From positions 62,001-126,000 of the forward strand of contig NZ_AAYC01000007.1 of the NCBI RefSeq assembly GCF_000169455.1: 64,000 nt of DNA, read 5' to 3'. The position numbers and the translations under genes were made by a program. This document shows, piece by piece, positions 53,882 to 63,757 of the stretch. Position 1 is the stretch's first letter, and each line of letters begins with the position of its first letter. The DNA comes from Roseobacter sp. SK209-2-6 (GTDB taxonomy: Bacteria > Pseudomonadota > Alphaproteobacteria > Rhodobacterales > Rhodobacteraceae). Below the pieces are notes generated by a model. The model searched no databases, had not been told where the DNA came from, and saw only the letters and a program-made list of their open reading frames with translations.

Positions 53882-54083
53882 CGGAAAAAACCTGAAACAA
53901 GAGGGTAGCCGGGAATTGCTAGCACCCCCCTTGATGCAATGCCAGTGGCGCAAAGGACCTCCGCTGCGTCTCACCCCAAAGCCAGCTCACTTGACGCGGG
54001 TCAATTCTGGGGGGCTTGCGGTATCTGACTATTTTTATCAGATAAGTGACATCACCTGTGAAACCAAAGATATGGACCAATAG

Positions 54084-54392
54084 ATGTCATTCCCGAACAC
54101 CCTTTTTGCCTGTGCCCTCGGGCTCGCAACCCTGTCCTCTGCTTCGCCCCTGCTGGCCAGCGAAACGGTACAGGGTACGCCACTGCCCCTTACCTATGAA
54201 CAGTTTGAAGCAGCAGTTCCCCATATCGACCTGGAGACCTGCCCCGCAGCACTGCCCCAGACCGAGAGTTTCTGCCGTGCCTCCATTCATCACGAGGAAA
54301 TTCATGTCTTTGCCTTTTCGCTCGAGGGTGAGAGCCCAATGATTGGCTTTGCCTCTTATTCTGCGGAAGGGCTAGAGCCGCTATTGAATTGA
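54084..54392 (+). CDS. Small exported hypothetical protein
   Basis: 102 residues with a signal peptide cleaved near LLASE (about residue 26). The rest is a mixed alpha/beta domain with a Cys pair (LETCPAALPQTESFCRASIHHEEIHVF) that may form a disulfide. Not recognised as a named family. It is 62 bases upstream of the ABC-F gene, perhaps by chance in one transcript. Confidence 0.75.
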   Translation: MSFPNTLFACALGLATLSSASPLLASETVQGTPLPLTYEQFEAAVPHIDLETCPAALPQTESFCRASIHHEEIHVFAFSLEGESPMIGFASYSAEGLEPLLN

Positions 54393-54454
54393 AAGCCGCT
54401 TTTCTGAGCGTAAGATGATTGACAAGGCCCGGGGACTGCGACAGTGCTCGGGCC

Positions 54455-56311
54455 ATGCTACGTATTCAGGATATCACCTATTCGGTTGAAGGCCGCCCTC
54501 TGTTTGAAGAGGCAGGCGCCACCATCCCCACTGGCCACAAGGTTGGCCTGGTGGGACGCAACGGCACCGGCAAGACAACGCTCTTCCGCCTTATCCGGGG
54601 AGAATTGGCCCTGGAAACCGGTGAGATCAGCCTGCCCTCGCGTGCCAAGATCGGCGGCATCGCGCAGGAGGCCCCGGCTTCGGATGTCTCGCTGCTGGAT
54701 ACCGTGCTGGCCGCGGATACGGAACGCGCCGCCCTGATGGCAGAGGCCGATAGCACAACGGACCCTTCCCGCATCGCTGAGGTGCAGACCCGCCTGGCCG
54801 ATATTGATGCATGGTCAGCTGAATCCCGCGCAGCCTCGATCCTGAAGGGGCTTGGCTTTGACGAAGAAGCACAGCAGCGTCCCTGCGCCGACTTTTCCGG
54901 CGGCTGGCGCATGCGCGTTGCTCTGGCAGCGGTGCTGTTTTCGGAACCAGATCTTCTGTTGCTTGACGAACCGACCAACTACCTGGACCTCGAAGGCGCG
55001 CTTTGGCTGGAGGCCTATCTGGTCAAGTATCCGCATACGGTGATCATCATCAGCCACGACCGCGAGCTGTTGAACCGCTCGGTCACCGGAATCCTGCATC
55101 TGGAAGATCGCCAGCTGACATACTATGGCGGCAACTATGATCAATTCGCCCGCCAACGTGCAGCCAACCGGGCCAATCAAGCGGCTCAGGCCAAGAAGCA
55201 GGATGCACGCCGCGCCCATCTGCAAGCCTTTGTGGATCGCTTCAAGGCCAAGGCCAGCAAGGCAAAGCAGGCTCAGAGCCGGGTGAAAATGCTGGAAAAG
55301 ATGGAGACCATCCGCGCGCCCGAAGATGCGGCGCGCACGGTTTTCACCTTCCCCACCCCCGAAGAACTCTCCCCGCCGATCATTGCCACCGAAGGCAGCA
55401 AGGTCGGTTATGGCGACAAGGTCATTCTGAGCAAGCTGAACCTGCGCATCGATCAGGATGATCGTATAGCCCTCTTGGGAAAGAACGGCGAAGGCAAGTC
55501 AACGCTTTCCAAGATGCTCTCGGACCGGCTGGAGCCTATGGCGGGCAAGTTGAGCCGCTCTAGCAAGCTGCGCATCGGCTTCTTTGCCCAGCATCAGGTG
55601 GATGAGCTTTACATCGACGAAACACCACTGCAGCATCTGGTGCGCGAACGCCCCACCGAGGGGCAACCGCGCCTGCGCGCGCGTCTGGCCGGATTTGGCC
55701 TTGGCGCAGATCAGGCAGATACCGAAGTCAGGCGCCTCTCTGGTGGGCAAAAAGCCCGGCTGTCGCTCCTGCTCGCCACATTGGATGCGCCACATCTTTT
55801 GATCCTCGACGAGCCGACCAACCACCTGGACATCGAAAGCCGTGAGGCCCTGGTTGAAGCACTTACCGCCTATACTGGTGCGGTGATCCTGGTCAGCCAC
55901 GACATGCACCTTCTATCTCTGGTGGCGGATCGCCTGTGGCTGGTCTCAAAAGGTACGGTTGAACCCTATGAGGGGGATCTGGCCTCTTATCGCGCTTTGC
56001 TGCTGGAAAAGGACAAACCGGCCCCAAAGCAAAAGGCCAAGGAAAAGCCCAAACCCAAGCGCCCCTCTCGCGATGCCATTCTGGCCCTGCGCAAGGAAGC
56101 CCGAAAATCCGAAGATCGCGTCAACAAATTGACTGCGATGAAGGATAAGCTGGATGTGAAGCTTGCGGATCCCGAACTCTATGAGGCAGAAAAGAAGGAT
56201 GAGGCGCGGGTTTGGCAAAGCAAACACGCCGAGGTCATCGAAGCACTTGACCGGGCCGAGGCCCTCTGGATGCGCGCCCTTGAAAAACTGGAACAGGCAG
56301 AAGCGCTTTGA
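54455..56311 (+). CDS. ABC-F ATPase (Uup/EttA-like)
   Basis: 618-residue soluble protein with two ABC domains and no membrane segments. First domain: Walker A GRNGTGKTT and signature FSGGWRMRVALA, Walker B LLLDEPTNYLD. Second domain: Walker A GKNGEGKST, signature RLSGGQKARLSLL, Walker B LILDEPTNHLD. The linker (about 235-320) is rich in Lys/Ala as in ABC-F proteins, and a C-terminal coiled coil (KPKPKRPSRDA ... KLEQAEAL) is of the Uup type. Acts on ribosomes. It overlaps the next gene by four bases. Confidence 0.94.
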   Translation: MLRIQDITYSVEGRPLFEEAGATIPTGHKVGLVGRNGTGKTTLFRLIRGELALETGEISLPSRAKIGGIAQEAPASDVSLLDTVLAADTERAALMAEADSTTDPSRIAEVQTRLADIDAWSAESRAASILKGLGFDEEAQQRPCADFSGGWRMRVALAAVLFSEPDLLLLDEPTNYLDLEGALWLEAYLVKYPHTVIIISHDRELLNRSVTGILHLEDRQLTYYGGNYDQFARQRAANRANQAAQAKKQDARRAHLQAFVDRFKAKASKAKQAQSRVKMLEKMETIRAPEDAARTVFTFPTPEELSPPIIATEGSKVGYGDKVILSKLNLRIDQDDRIALLGKNGEGKSTLSKMLSDRLEPMAGKLSRSSKLRIGFFAQHQVDELYIDETPLQHLVRERPTEGQPRLRARLAGFGLGADQADTEVRRLSGGQKARLSLLLATLDAPHLLILDEPTNHLDIESREALVEALTAYTGAVILVSHDMHLLSLVADRLWLVSKGTVEPYEGDLASYRALLLEKDKPAPKQKAKEKPKPKRPSRDAILALRKEARKSEDRVNKLTAMKDKLDVKLADPELYEAEKKDEARVWQSKHAEVIEALDRAEALWMRALEKLEQAEAL

Positions 56312-56931
56312 TGGATACGGCTTTTCTGATCACCTCATTTGTCACGCTGTTTGTGATCATCGACCCGATCGGGCTGACGCCGATCTTTCTGGCCCTGACT
56401 CAAGGCGCCAGCGCGCGCGAGAGGCGCTCCATCGCCTTTCGCGCAGCCTTTACCGCGATGTTCCTGCTGGCGCTTTTTACGCTCTTTGGGGAAGCGGTTC
56501 TGGGATTTGCCGGAATCTCCATGGCCGCCTTCAGAGTTGCCGGCGGCATCCTTTTGTTCCTGACCGCCCTGGATATGCTGTTTGAACGGCGCACCAAGCG
56601 ACGCGAAAACCAGGGCGAAGAGGCCATCGAAGCGGATGATCCGTCGATTTTTCCAATGTCGATCCCGCTGATCGCAGGCCCTGGTTCCATTGCAACCGTA
56701 ATCCTGCTGGCCGGGCAAAAACCTGGGCTGGAAGGCTTTGCGCTGGTCATGTGTGTTGTTTTCGCCGTGCTGGTCATCATGCTCTTGATGTTTATGGCCT
56801 CTGGCGTTCTGGAACGGGCGCTTGGCAAAACCGGGATCAATGTTGTGACCCGGCTCTTGGGCATGTTGCTCGCGGCCCTCTCCGTTCAATTTGTCCTGGA
56901 TGGCCTGCGCGATTTTGGCTTTGCGACCTAA
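56308..56931 (+). CDS. MarC family integral membrane protein
   Basis: 207 residues with six predicted membrane segments. MarC signature: FVTLFVIIDPIGLTPIFLALTQGAS at the N-terminus and SIPLIAGPGSIATVILL in the middle. The function of the family is unknown despite its name. It overlaps the ABC-F stop by four bases (ATGG/TGA). Confidence 0.92.
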   Translation: MMDTAFLITSFVTLFVIIDPIGLTPIFLALTQGASARERRSIAFRAAFTAMFLLALFTLFGEAVLGFAGISMAAFRVAGGILLFLTALDMLFERRTKRRENQGEEAIEADDPSIFPMSIPLIAGPGSIATVILLAGQKPGLEGFALVMCVVFAVLVIMLLMFMASGVLERALGKTGINVVTRLLGMLLAALSVQFVLDGLRDFGFAT

Positions 56932-56998
56932 GCCACTGGTCAAGGCCATGCGCCGTGCTTAGGTAGCAGTTAAGATAGCGACAAAGGATCTGCGGGAA

Positions 56999-57583
56999 AT
57001 GCTAAGCTTGGACGACTACGGGCATTTGCTTTACCTCGTACTCTTGCTGCTTGCGGTAGGATCCTGGGTCTTCGTGGAAATGCGCCAATCCCTGGGAACG
57101 GTGCTGCGTCAGCTGGCGCTCTGGGGCTTTATCTTCCTTGCGGCCATTGCCGCCTTTGGCATGTGGGGGGATATCCGGCAAAGCCTGATCCCGCGGCAAG
57201 AGGTCCTCGCGGAAACCGGCCAGATCACTGTGCCCCGCTCTCCGGATGGGCATTACTATCTCACGCTTTTGGTCGATGAGGTTCCCATCCAGTTCCTGGT
57301 GGACACCGGCGCCAGTCAGGTGGTGCTAAACGATGAGGATGCCCGCCGGATTGGTATCAACCCCGATGAACTGGCCTTTCACGGGCGCGCCTATACTGCC
57401 AACGGCGAGGTCCGCACCGCATCGGTAAAAGTGGATGAGATCAGTATCGGTGGTTTTACAGACCGCAACCTCTGGGTTTGGGTCAACGAGGGAGAGCTGG
57501 ACAAATCCCTCTTGGGAATGAGTTACTTGCAGCGTTGGTCCAGCATAGAGATCAGTTCGCAAGCCTTGATTTTGACCCGCTAA
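56999..57583 (+). CDS. Retropepsin-like aspartic protease (TIGR02281 family)
   Basis: 194-residue membrane-anchored protein. Two membrane helices (about 8-26 and 38-55) precede a single-lobe aspartyl protease domain with the active-site motif FLVDTGASQVVL and the second family motif LLGMSYLQRW. It would act as a dimer in the periplasm. The start at 56999 has GGGA upstream. The target is unknown. Confidence 0.88.
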   Translation: MLSLDDYGHLLYLVLLLLAVGSWVFVEMRQSLGTVLRQLALWGFIFLAAIAAFGMWGDIRQSLIPRQEVLAETGQITVPRSPDGHYYLTLLVDEVPIQFLVDTGASQVVLNDEDARRIGINPDELAFHGRAYTANGEVRTASVKVDEISIGGFTDRNLWVWVNEGELDKSLLGMSYLQRWSSIEISSQALILTR

Positions 57584-57698
57584 TTCACCTGGGAGCAACC
57601 CGAGTGTCAGCGCCCTGAAGGCAAATCTCTGGGGCAAAGATCGGCTAGCCCCACGCAACACGCTTTTCTCTAGTCGGAACGCACCTTCGCTGTGGGAG

Positions 57699-57713
57699 GT
57701 TTGACCGTCAAAC
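57699..57713. repeat. 15-base palindrome at the end of the PilZ gene
   Basis: GTTTGAC, C, GTCAAAC: perfect symmetry around one base, overlapping the stop codon. No T-run follows. May be a binding site or a chance palindrome. Confidence 0.45.
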
Positions 57714-58691
57714 TGGCGAGGTCAGTTGTTTGAGACTATCCATAGGCATCAGGTTTTCAAACTCGACACCAAAGTAGTTGCCGTTCTTCCAGAGCACCGT
57801 ACCTAGGATAGACCAGCCATCATAGGTAATCGTATGGGTAGGAAAGACCAGTTTCTTGTCTGGAAAGGTCACTTCAATTTCTTCACCCACATTGCAGACC
57901 ACTTCCGACTTCACCTTGGCGCCAATCTGGCTGACATCCACAATCTGGGCATCAAAGGGATCTCTCTCTTCGTCGTCTTGATAGAGAACAATACAGTCTG
58001 CGTTGCAAAGATAGCGCTTCTTCTTGCGAGAATTAATCTTGCTGATCCGGTCATAGATAATAAAGGCAATGACCCCGAGGATCAGAACAGAGATCGCTCC
58101 AACACTTGCCACTTCGGTAGAAACCAGATGCTCGACGCCTGTATGATTGCTGCCTGCGGTGCCGCGCACTCGTTGGCTTTTTCCCAGGCACGGGGTTGCA
58201 ACCAGTTCTTCTCGATAGGTGTTGAGCTTTTCACGCAGGCGCAGTTTGCGAGCGGTCTCAGCAGCCTTGAATTGCCCACCGAGTTTGCGAATTTTCAAAA
58301 GCGTCTGCTGCTTTGCATAGAAGCTGGCGGTTGGCGTACTTAGAATGTTCATGCCGTTTTCATTCAACTGCATCCGCAGCTGCACGATCGGCGTTTCCCG
58401 CAGGAATTTTTCCAGTTTCTTTTGTGCTCTTGGGTTGGCACCCGTTTCGACATTATCAAGGAACAACTCGCTGAGGTGCACCAATGTCGCGAGCTCATCA
58501 AAAACGGCGCAGTTCATTTCCCGTGCCGCAAGTGGGGTACTGCCAAGCACCAAGAACACGAAAGCCGCAAGGACACTTAATCCCCAGTGCCAAACCGTCG
58601 CAAGGAAAGGCAATCCCTCCTGCAGCGCATCGCAGCGATGGGTTTTACCCCTTACGTTTTTAGCTGAAGACCGTTCATTGCGTTCGCGCAT
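57708..58691 (-). CDS. Membrane protein with C-terminal PilZ domain (c-di-GMP receptor)
   Basis: 327 residues. A membrane segment or signal anchor (about 33-55), a periplasmic helical region with coiled-coil-like parts, a second membrane segment (about 199-217), and a C-terminal cytosolic PilZ domain. The c-di-GMP motifs are present: RKKKR (R-x-x-x-R) and DVSQIGAK (D-x-S-x-x-G). Therefore it probably binds the messenger and passes a signal across the membrane. A 15-base palindrome overlaps its stop codon. Confidence 0.85.
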   Translation of the reverse strand: MRERNERSSAKNVRGKTHRCDALQEGLPFLATVWHWGLSVLAAFVFLVLGSTPLAAREMNCAVFDELATLVHLSELFLDNVETGANPRAQKKLEKFLRETPIVQLRMQLNENGMNILSTPTASFYAKQQTLLKIRKLGGQFKAAETARKLRLREKLNTYREELVATPCLGKSQRVRGTAGSNHTGVEHLVSTEVASVGAISVLILGVIAFIIYDRISKINSRKKKRYLCNADCIVLYQDDEERDPFDAQIVDVSQIGAKVKSEVVCNVGEEIEVTFPDKKLVFPTHTITYDGWSILGTVLWKNGNYFGVEFENLMPMDSLKQLTSPV

Positions 58692-59371
58692 GTCTTCAAA
58701 TCCTGCCTAGGCGAAACCAGGTAAAAGCCCGGAGCGGAAAGCCAGGCCAACCAAGGTATCATTTAACAAAACAAGCACTCGCACCAAAAAATCCTTGTAC
58801 ACAGGAGCCAGCTCAGCCCCAAACAACAGTGCCGCCTTTAAGACGAACTTGGCCTATCCAGACGGGAGGGAAGCTATCCCTCGGGCTATTATTGATCAAA
58901 CTGGATAAACAAAGCCTTACGGTCATGCTGTTTCGTGCATTGTCCTTACATCTATGATGAGAAGCGCAAGTAAAGGCTGCATCCTGCAATATATTTATAA
59001 AATCGAAAAACAAGCACCAAACAACTAACCAAACAGACTAAAACGAACGCCCACTTTTCATTTTTCAAAAATACCCTTACAATCAAACGGGGAACTGGCC
59101 ACCGTTTCCATGACTACTCTCATACGAGAAGTTTAGATTTATCGCGACCTGGTTTGCCGAACCGGTCGACGAAATCAGCAACAAACGTAAGTTGATTCCC
59201 AAAAATTCAGAGCAACTGGAACAGCCTAGTCCACAAGCACCACCCAAGAAGCAGCCACCGATCGCGGCACGCTATAGGCAGCCCTTCGCGGCGGTGTCTT
59301 GCCCAACATCCTCTCCAAATGGACCTCTCCCTGTCAGTCGCTTGGCAACAGGCTTGGCAACAGGATTGATA
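58692..59371. other. Large A+T-rich intergenic region
   Basis: 680 bases between the PilZ gene and holC, with a conspicuous A+T-rich part (about 58960-59110). Only short ORFs of poor composition occur; the ORF at 59192-59413 is not credible. Upstream elements of the PilZ gene are expected at its left edge. Contains a short tandem repeat GGCTTGGCAACA (59340-59365). Confidence 0.5.
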
Positions 59372-59830
59372 CTAGGCCTCTGCTTTTTTCTCCCAACGCC
59401 CGCTTTCTTCTGACCAATACTGCGCTTTGCACCCGGCCCCGGTAAGTGCTTTCCACTGCTCACGCGCGCGCTGTACGGCCTGCATGTCGTTGCCATCAAA
59501 GAGAATGCAGACCCTTTCCAGCGCCTGCACCTCTTCTGCCTCCACCCCGGCTCCATCCACGCTCATCAGGCATTTGGGATCATTTGCGGCTTGGGCAGTG
59601 GCAGTCAGCAGGATGGGTTGCAATGCATCATGGGGGCCGCCAGCCAGACCATGGGCAAGAAAGCTGTCATCGCTTCCCAACCATAGGGCATCATCCAGCC
59701 AGGTCATGCGGTCGGGATCTTGTCCGCGAACCGCAATTGCCCAGCCAGCGCCGCGCGCCTTCTCCAAAAGCACCATCAGGGTTTCCGGCATTGGCTTGCG
59801 CGTCAGATGATAGAAATAGGCAGCCCCCAT
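59372..59830 (-). CDS. holC: DNA polymerase III chi subunit
   Basis: 152-residue clamp-loader accessory protein that interacts with single-strand binding protein. N-terminal YFYHLTRKPMPETLMVLLEKARGAGW and TWLDDALWLGSDDSFLAHG motifs are those of HolC, as is the C-terminal ILFDGNDMQAVQRAREQWKALT. It lies six bases after the pepA stop on the same strand, the usual pepA-holC arrangement. Confidence 0.93.
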   Translation of the reverse strand: MGAAYFYHLTRKPMPETLMVLLEKARGAGWAIAVRGQDPDRMTWLDDALWLGSDDSFLAHGLAGGPHDALQPILLTATAQAANDPKCLMSVDGAGVEAEEVQALERVCILFDGNDMQAVQRAREQWKALTGAGCKAQYWSEESGRWEKKAEA

Positions 59831-59836
59831 ATAGGC

Positions 59837-61312
59837 TTACTCCGTCTCGTATTTGATAGCGACCAAACGGTTCAACGCCATGACCCCCCAGCCGGTTGCG
59901 CCCTTGGGCGCATAGGAGGTCGCAGATTTCACCGAGGCCACACCGGCGATATCCAGGTGAATCCAAGGCATGTCATCCTTGACAAAACGCTGAAGGAACT
60001 GGGCTGCGGTGATAGAACCGGCGGGACGGCCGCCGACGTTTTTCATATCCGCAATGCGCGACTTCAGCTGATCATCATAGGCCTTGCCCAGTGGCATCCT
60101 CCAGGCGCCTTCATCTTCCAGGCGCGCCGCTTTGAGGAAGGCATTGCAGATCTCATCGTCATTGGAGAACACGCCCGCATTCTCATGACCCAGGCCAATG
60201 ATGACCGCACCGGTCAAGGTCGCCAGATCGATCACCGCGCTCGGATTAAAGCGCTCCTGCGCGTACCAGATCACGTCACAAAGAACCAAACGCCCCTCAG
60301 CATCGGTATTGATGATCTCAACCGTGTCGCCCTTCATGGATTTCACCACGTCTCCTGGACGGGTGGCATTGCCAGAGGGCATGTTTTCAACCAGGCCGAC
60401 CAAACCCACAACATTGGCTTTTGCCTTGCGCAGGGCCAGGGCTTTCATGGTTCCGGTGACGACACCGGCGCCGCCCATGTCCATTGTCATGTCTTCCATG
60501 CCGCCAGCAGGTTTGAGCGAGATACCACCGGTATCAAACACAACGCCCTTACCAACCAAGGCCAGCGGAGCCGCACCCTCTGCGCCGCCATTCCATTTCA
60601 TGATCGCAACCTTGGAAGGGCTGTCGGATCCCTGGCCCACACTCAGCAGCGTGCGCATTCCCAGTTTCTCCAACTCTTCCTCTTCCAGCACCTCAACTTC
60701 CAGGCCGATCTCGCGCATGCCTTCAATACGGTTCGCGAATTCGCTGGTGGTCAGCACATTGGCGGGCTCATTGACCAGATCCCGCGTCATGTGAACCCCC
60801 TCAGCCACAGCCGCCAATGGCGCATAGGCCTCGGCTATTTCCTCAGGTGCCTTATGGGCAACGGTGACCGCAACTTCTGGTTTGGCCTCATCTAGGGATT
60901 TATGCGCTTCAAATGTATAGCTGCGCAGGGCAATCCCCTGTGCCAGCTCCGCCGCCTTATGCATGGAGCCAGCCATGATGGTCAGGGGCTTGCCTGCAGA
61001 TGCGGCCGCCAGTTTTGCGCCGGCCTGACGCGCCTCAACAGGGGTGAGTTTACGCGACAAGACCAGAATATGCAGCGAATCGGCGGCCAAACCTGCGGGC
61101 CAGGCCATGGAAATGACCTGACCACTTTTGGCTTTCTTGAAGCTTTCGGAGTCAATCAAGCGCGCGATCGCGCCCTTGGTCAGGCGATTGGCGGTGCGCG
61201 CGGCCTGATCCATCACCCCTTCTGGTGTCACCAAAACGGCTACATGGTCCGACATCCCAGAGAGGTCCTTTGGATCATATTCGCTAAATTCGACTGCGGG
61301 CACACTGCTCAT
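59837..61312 (-). CDS. pepA: Leucyl aminopeptidase
   Basis: 491-residue M17 metallopeptidase acting on N-terminal residues of peptides. The metal-binding and catalytic motifs are visible: VFDTGGISLKPAGGM, the lysine VVGLVGLVENMPSGNATRPGDVV, and NTDAEGRLVLCD. The start at 61312 (MSSVPAVEF) has AGGAG upstream. It diverges from lptF, with 213 bases between them. Confidence 0.96.
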   Translation of the reverse strand: MSSVPAVEFSEYDPKDLSGMSDHVAVLVTPEGVMDQAARTANRLTKGAIARLIDSESFKKAKSGQVISMAWPAGLAADSLHILVLSRKLTPVEARQAGAKLAAASAGKPLTIMAGSMHKAAELAQGIALRSYTFEAHKSLDEAKPEVAVTVAHKAPEEIAEAYAPLAAVAEGVHMTRDLVNEPANVLTTSEFANRIEGMREIGLEVEVLEEEELEKLGMRTLLSVGQGSDSPSKVAIMKWNGGAEGAAPLALVGKGVVFDTGGISLKPAGGMEDMTMDMGGAGVVTGTMKALALRKAKANVVGLVGLVENMPSGNATRPGDVVKSMKGDTVEIINTDAEGRLVLCDVIWYAQERFNPSAVIDLATLTGAVIIGLGHENAGVFSNDDEICNAFLKAARLEDEGAWRMPLGKAYDDQLKSRIADMKNVGGRPAGSITAAQFLQRFVKDDMPWIHLDIAGVASVKSATSYAPKGATGWGVMALNRLVAIKYETE

Positions 61313-61525
61313 CTCAAATCAACTCCTGTTGCGTGCAATTCTTGTCTTTGACTTCAACAGGTAGCCTGCCCTCCCGGCAATAGCCAGCCCCGCAACAGGG
61401 GGAGAATTCGCAAAGCCCCGCTCATCAATGGCATGTGCTGCCCGAGGCCGCAGTTTGCAGTTTTCCCCGCCGCACAAATCCTCTAAGGTCCCGGAAACAA
61501 TAACGACAGGATCTGGGGGGATTTG

Positions 61526-62656
61526 GTGTCGCGCTACGACAGATATGTCCTGTCGCAATATCTGCTGTTCTTCGGCTTCTTTGCGCTTATTCTTGTGGCT
61601 GTCTTCTGGGTCAACCGGGCAGTGGTGCTGTTTGACCGGCTAATCGGTGACGGGCAATCGGCACTGGTTTTCGTGGAGTTCACCGCTCTGACCCTGCCCA
61701 ACCTGATCCGGATGGTGCTGCCGGTTGCCGTCTTTGCTTCATCAGTTTGGGTCACAAACCGCCTGCAGAGCGAGAGCGAGCTGACAGTCCTGCGCGCGAC
61801 CGGGACTAGCCCCTGGCAGATGGCCCGCCCTGCTTTGGTGTTTGGCCTTGTCGCAGCTCTTATGATGTCCGCGCTTACCCACGTGCTGCTGCCAGCCTCG
61901 ATCAGTCAGCTTGAAATTCGTGAGCGCGAAGTCTCACGCAATGTCACCGCGCGCCTGTTGACCGAGGGGAATTTCCTGCACCCCGCCAAGGGGATCACCT
62001 TTTACATTCGCAAGATCGAGAGTGACGGAACGCTAAAGGACGTTTTCCTCTCTGATCGCCGCGATCCCAATAGCAGTGTGACCTATACCGGATCAGAAGC
62101 CTTTTTGGTCCGTGATGGCGAAAAAACCCATCTCATCATGGTCAATGGTATGGCGCAACGCTTCACCAAAGATACACGGCGCCTCTCAACCACCAATTTC
62201 TCTGATTTCTCCTATGACATCAGTGCGCTGGCCCGCAAATCCGCTGACCGATCCAGGAATATTCGTGCAATCCCCAGCCTAGAGATTCTGACCGCCCGAG
62301 AACAGATCACCAATACCGATGGCTATAGTGCCGGGGCGCTGGCGGAGGAGCTGCACCTGCGCTTTGCCCGCGCATTGGTCTGCGTCACGGTTGCCCTAAT
62401 TGGTTTCTCCGCTCTGATGCTTGGAACCTTTTCCAGATTTGGCGTCTGGCGGCAGGCGCTTCTGGCCTTTTTGCTGCTCATTCTGGTGGAGGGGCTACGC
62501 GGTGTAGTCTCTGAACCCGTCCTCAAAGACCCGACCCTCTGGCCGCTGATCTACCTGCCTGCGGTTACCGGCCTGATCATCGCCGCTGGCTTTTTGCAGC
62601 TTGCAGCTCGCCCCACCCGGATCAAGAAAATGCCTCAACCGGGAGCCGCAACATGA
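61526..62656 (+). CDS. lptF: LPS export ABC transporter permease LptF
   Basis: 376-residue inner-membrane permease, six predicted membrane helices with a periplasmic beta-jellyroll in the middle. The N-terminal VSRYDRYVLSQYLLFFGFF and FDRLIGDGQSALVF motifs are typical. GTG start at 61526 with GGGGGGA eight bases upstream; a TTG one codon earlier is less likely. It overlaps lptG by four bases. With LptG and LptB it moves lipopolysaccharide to the LptA bridge. Confidence 0.95.
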   Translation: MSRYDRYVLSQYLLFFGFFALILVAVFWVNRAVVLFDRLIGDGQSALVFVEFTALTLPNLIRMVLPVAVFASSVWVTNRLQSESELTVLRATGTSPWQMARPALVFGLVAALMMSALTHVLLPASISQLEIREREVSRNVTARLLTEGNFLHPAKGITFYIRKIESDGTLKDVFLSDRRDPNSSVTYTGSEAFLVRDGEKTHLIMVNGMAQRFTKDTRRLSTTNFSDFSYDISALARKSADRSRNIRAIPSLEILTAREQITNTDGYSAGALAEELHLRFARALVCVTVALIGFSALMLGTFSRFGVWRQALLAFLLLILVEGLRGVVSEPVLKDPTLWPLIYLPAVTGLIIAAGFLQLAARPTRIKKMPQPGAAT

Positions 62657-63756
62657 AGCTGGATCTCTATTATGCGCGGCGGTTTGCGCAGTGGTTCTTG
62701 GTGATTACCGGCGTTTTGATGACATTGGTGGTTCTGATCGACCTGAGCGAGCAAATCCGCCGGTTTGATGCTTTTGATCTGAGTGCGGGCCAAATCCTGG
62801 GACTTACACTGCTCAACGCGCCTGCGGCGATGAATGAATTCCTGCCCTTGATTATGATCCTGACAACGATTGTGCTTTTTGTTGGCCTCGCGCGCAGTAG
62901 TGAGCTGGTGGTCACCCGCGCAATTGGGCGCTCTGGCATTCGCGCACTTGCGGCACCCGTCCTCGTAGCGGCTTTGATTGGGGTTTTGGCGGTTAGCACC
63001 CTCAACCCGATCGTTGCGGCAACGACGAACCGTTACAAAAGCCTGTCAGACAGCTACCGCACCGGTGGCCCCTCGGTCCTTTCTCTCACCGGAGAAGGGC
63101 TCTGGTTGCGACAGGGCAGCCCCAGCGGTCAATCCGTTGTCCATGCTGCCGGATATGGTGGCGGGCGTGAGGAGATCATTCTTTATGACGTCACCATCCT
63201 GACCTATGGCAAGGATTCAGGCCCTCGCACCCGGACCCAAGCGCGGAGTGCTCGACTTGAAGGCTCGGACTGGGTTTTGCAGGATGCCAAGGTCTGGCCT
63301 CTGTCTGCCTGGACCAACCCAGAGATTTCTGCAGGCGAGCATCAAGAACTGCGGATCCCCACAACCCTGACCCAGGACCGGATCCGTGACCGGTTGGATG
63401 CCTCTGACGGGATTTCGATCTATGATCTGCCACAGACAATCCGCGAGCTGGCAGAGGCGGGCTTTGCCACCAAAAAGCATGAAGTCTGGTATCAGGTTGA
63501 ACTTGCCCGCCCGTTCTTTTTGATTGCTATGGTTCTCGTCGGGGCAGCCTTCACCATGCGCCACACAAGGTTTGGTGGAACCGGCATGGCGGTGCTGACG
63601 GCAGTCCTTTTGGGGTTTGGCCTCTACTTTATCCGGAATTTTGCCCAGATCCTGGGGGAGAATGGCGAAATTCCAGTTGCACTTGCCGCTTGGGCGCCGC
63701 CTGTGGCATCAATTTTGCTGACCCTCGGTCTGCTCTTACACGCGGAGGACGGTTAA
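62653..63756 (+). CDS. lptG: LPS export ABC transporter permease LptG
   Basis: 367-residue partner of LptF with six membrane helices: KLDLYYARRFAQWFLVITGVLMTLVVLIDLSEQIRRF and FLIAMVLVGAAFTMRHTRFGGTG are typical. The start overlaps the lptF stop (ATGA). The lptD gene begins one base after its stop. Confidence 0.96.
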   Translation: MKLDLYYARRFAQWFLVITGVLMTLVVLIDLSEQIRRFDAFDLSAGQILGLTLLNAPAAMNEFLPLIMILTTIVLFVGLARSSELVVTRAIGRSGIRALAAPVLVAALIGVLAVSTLNPIVAATTNRYKSLSDSYRTGGPSVLSLTGEGLWLRQGSPSGQSVVHAAGYGGGREEIILYDVTILTYGKDSGPRTRTQARSARLEGSDWVLQDAKVWPLSAWTNPEISAGEHQELRIPTTLTQDRIRDRLDASDGISIYDLPQTIRELAEAGFATKKHEVWYQVELARPFFLIAMVLVGAAFTMRHTRFGGTGMAVLTAVLLGFGLYFIRNFAQILGENGEIPVALAAWAPPVASILLTLGLLLHAEDG

Positions 63757-63757
63757 T

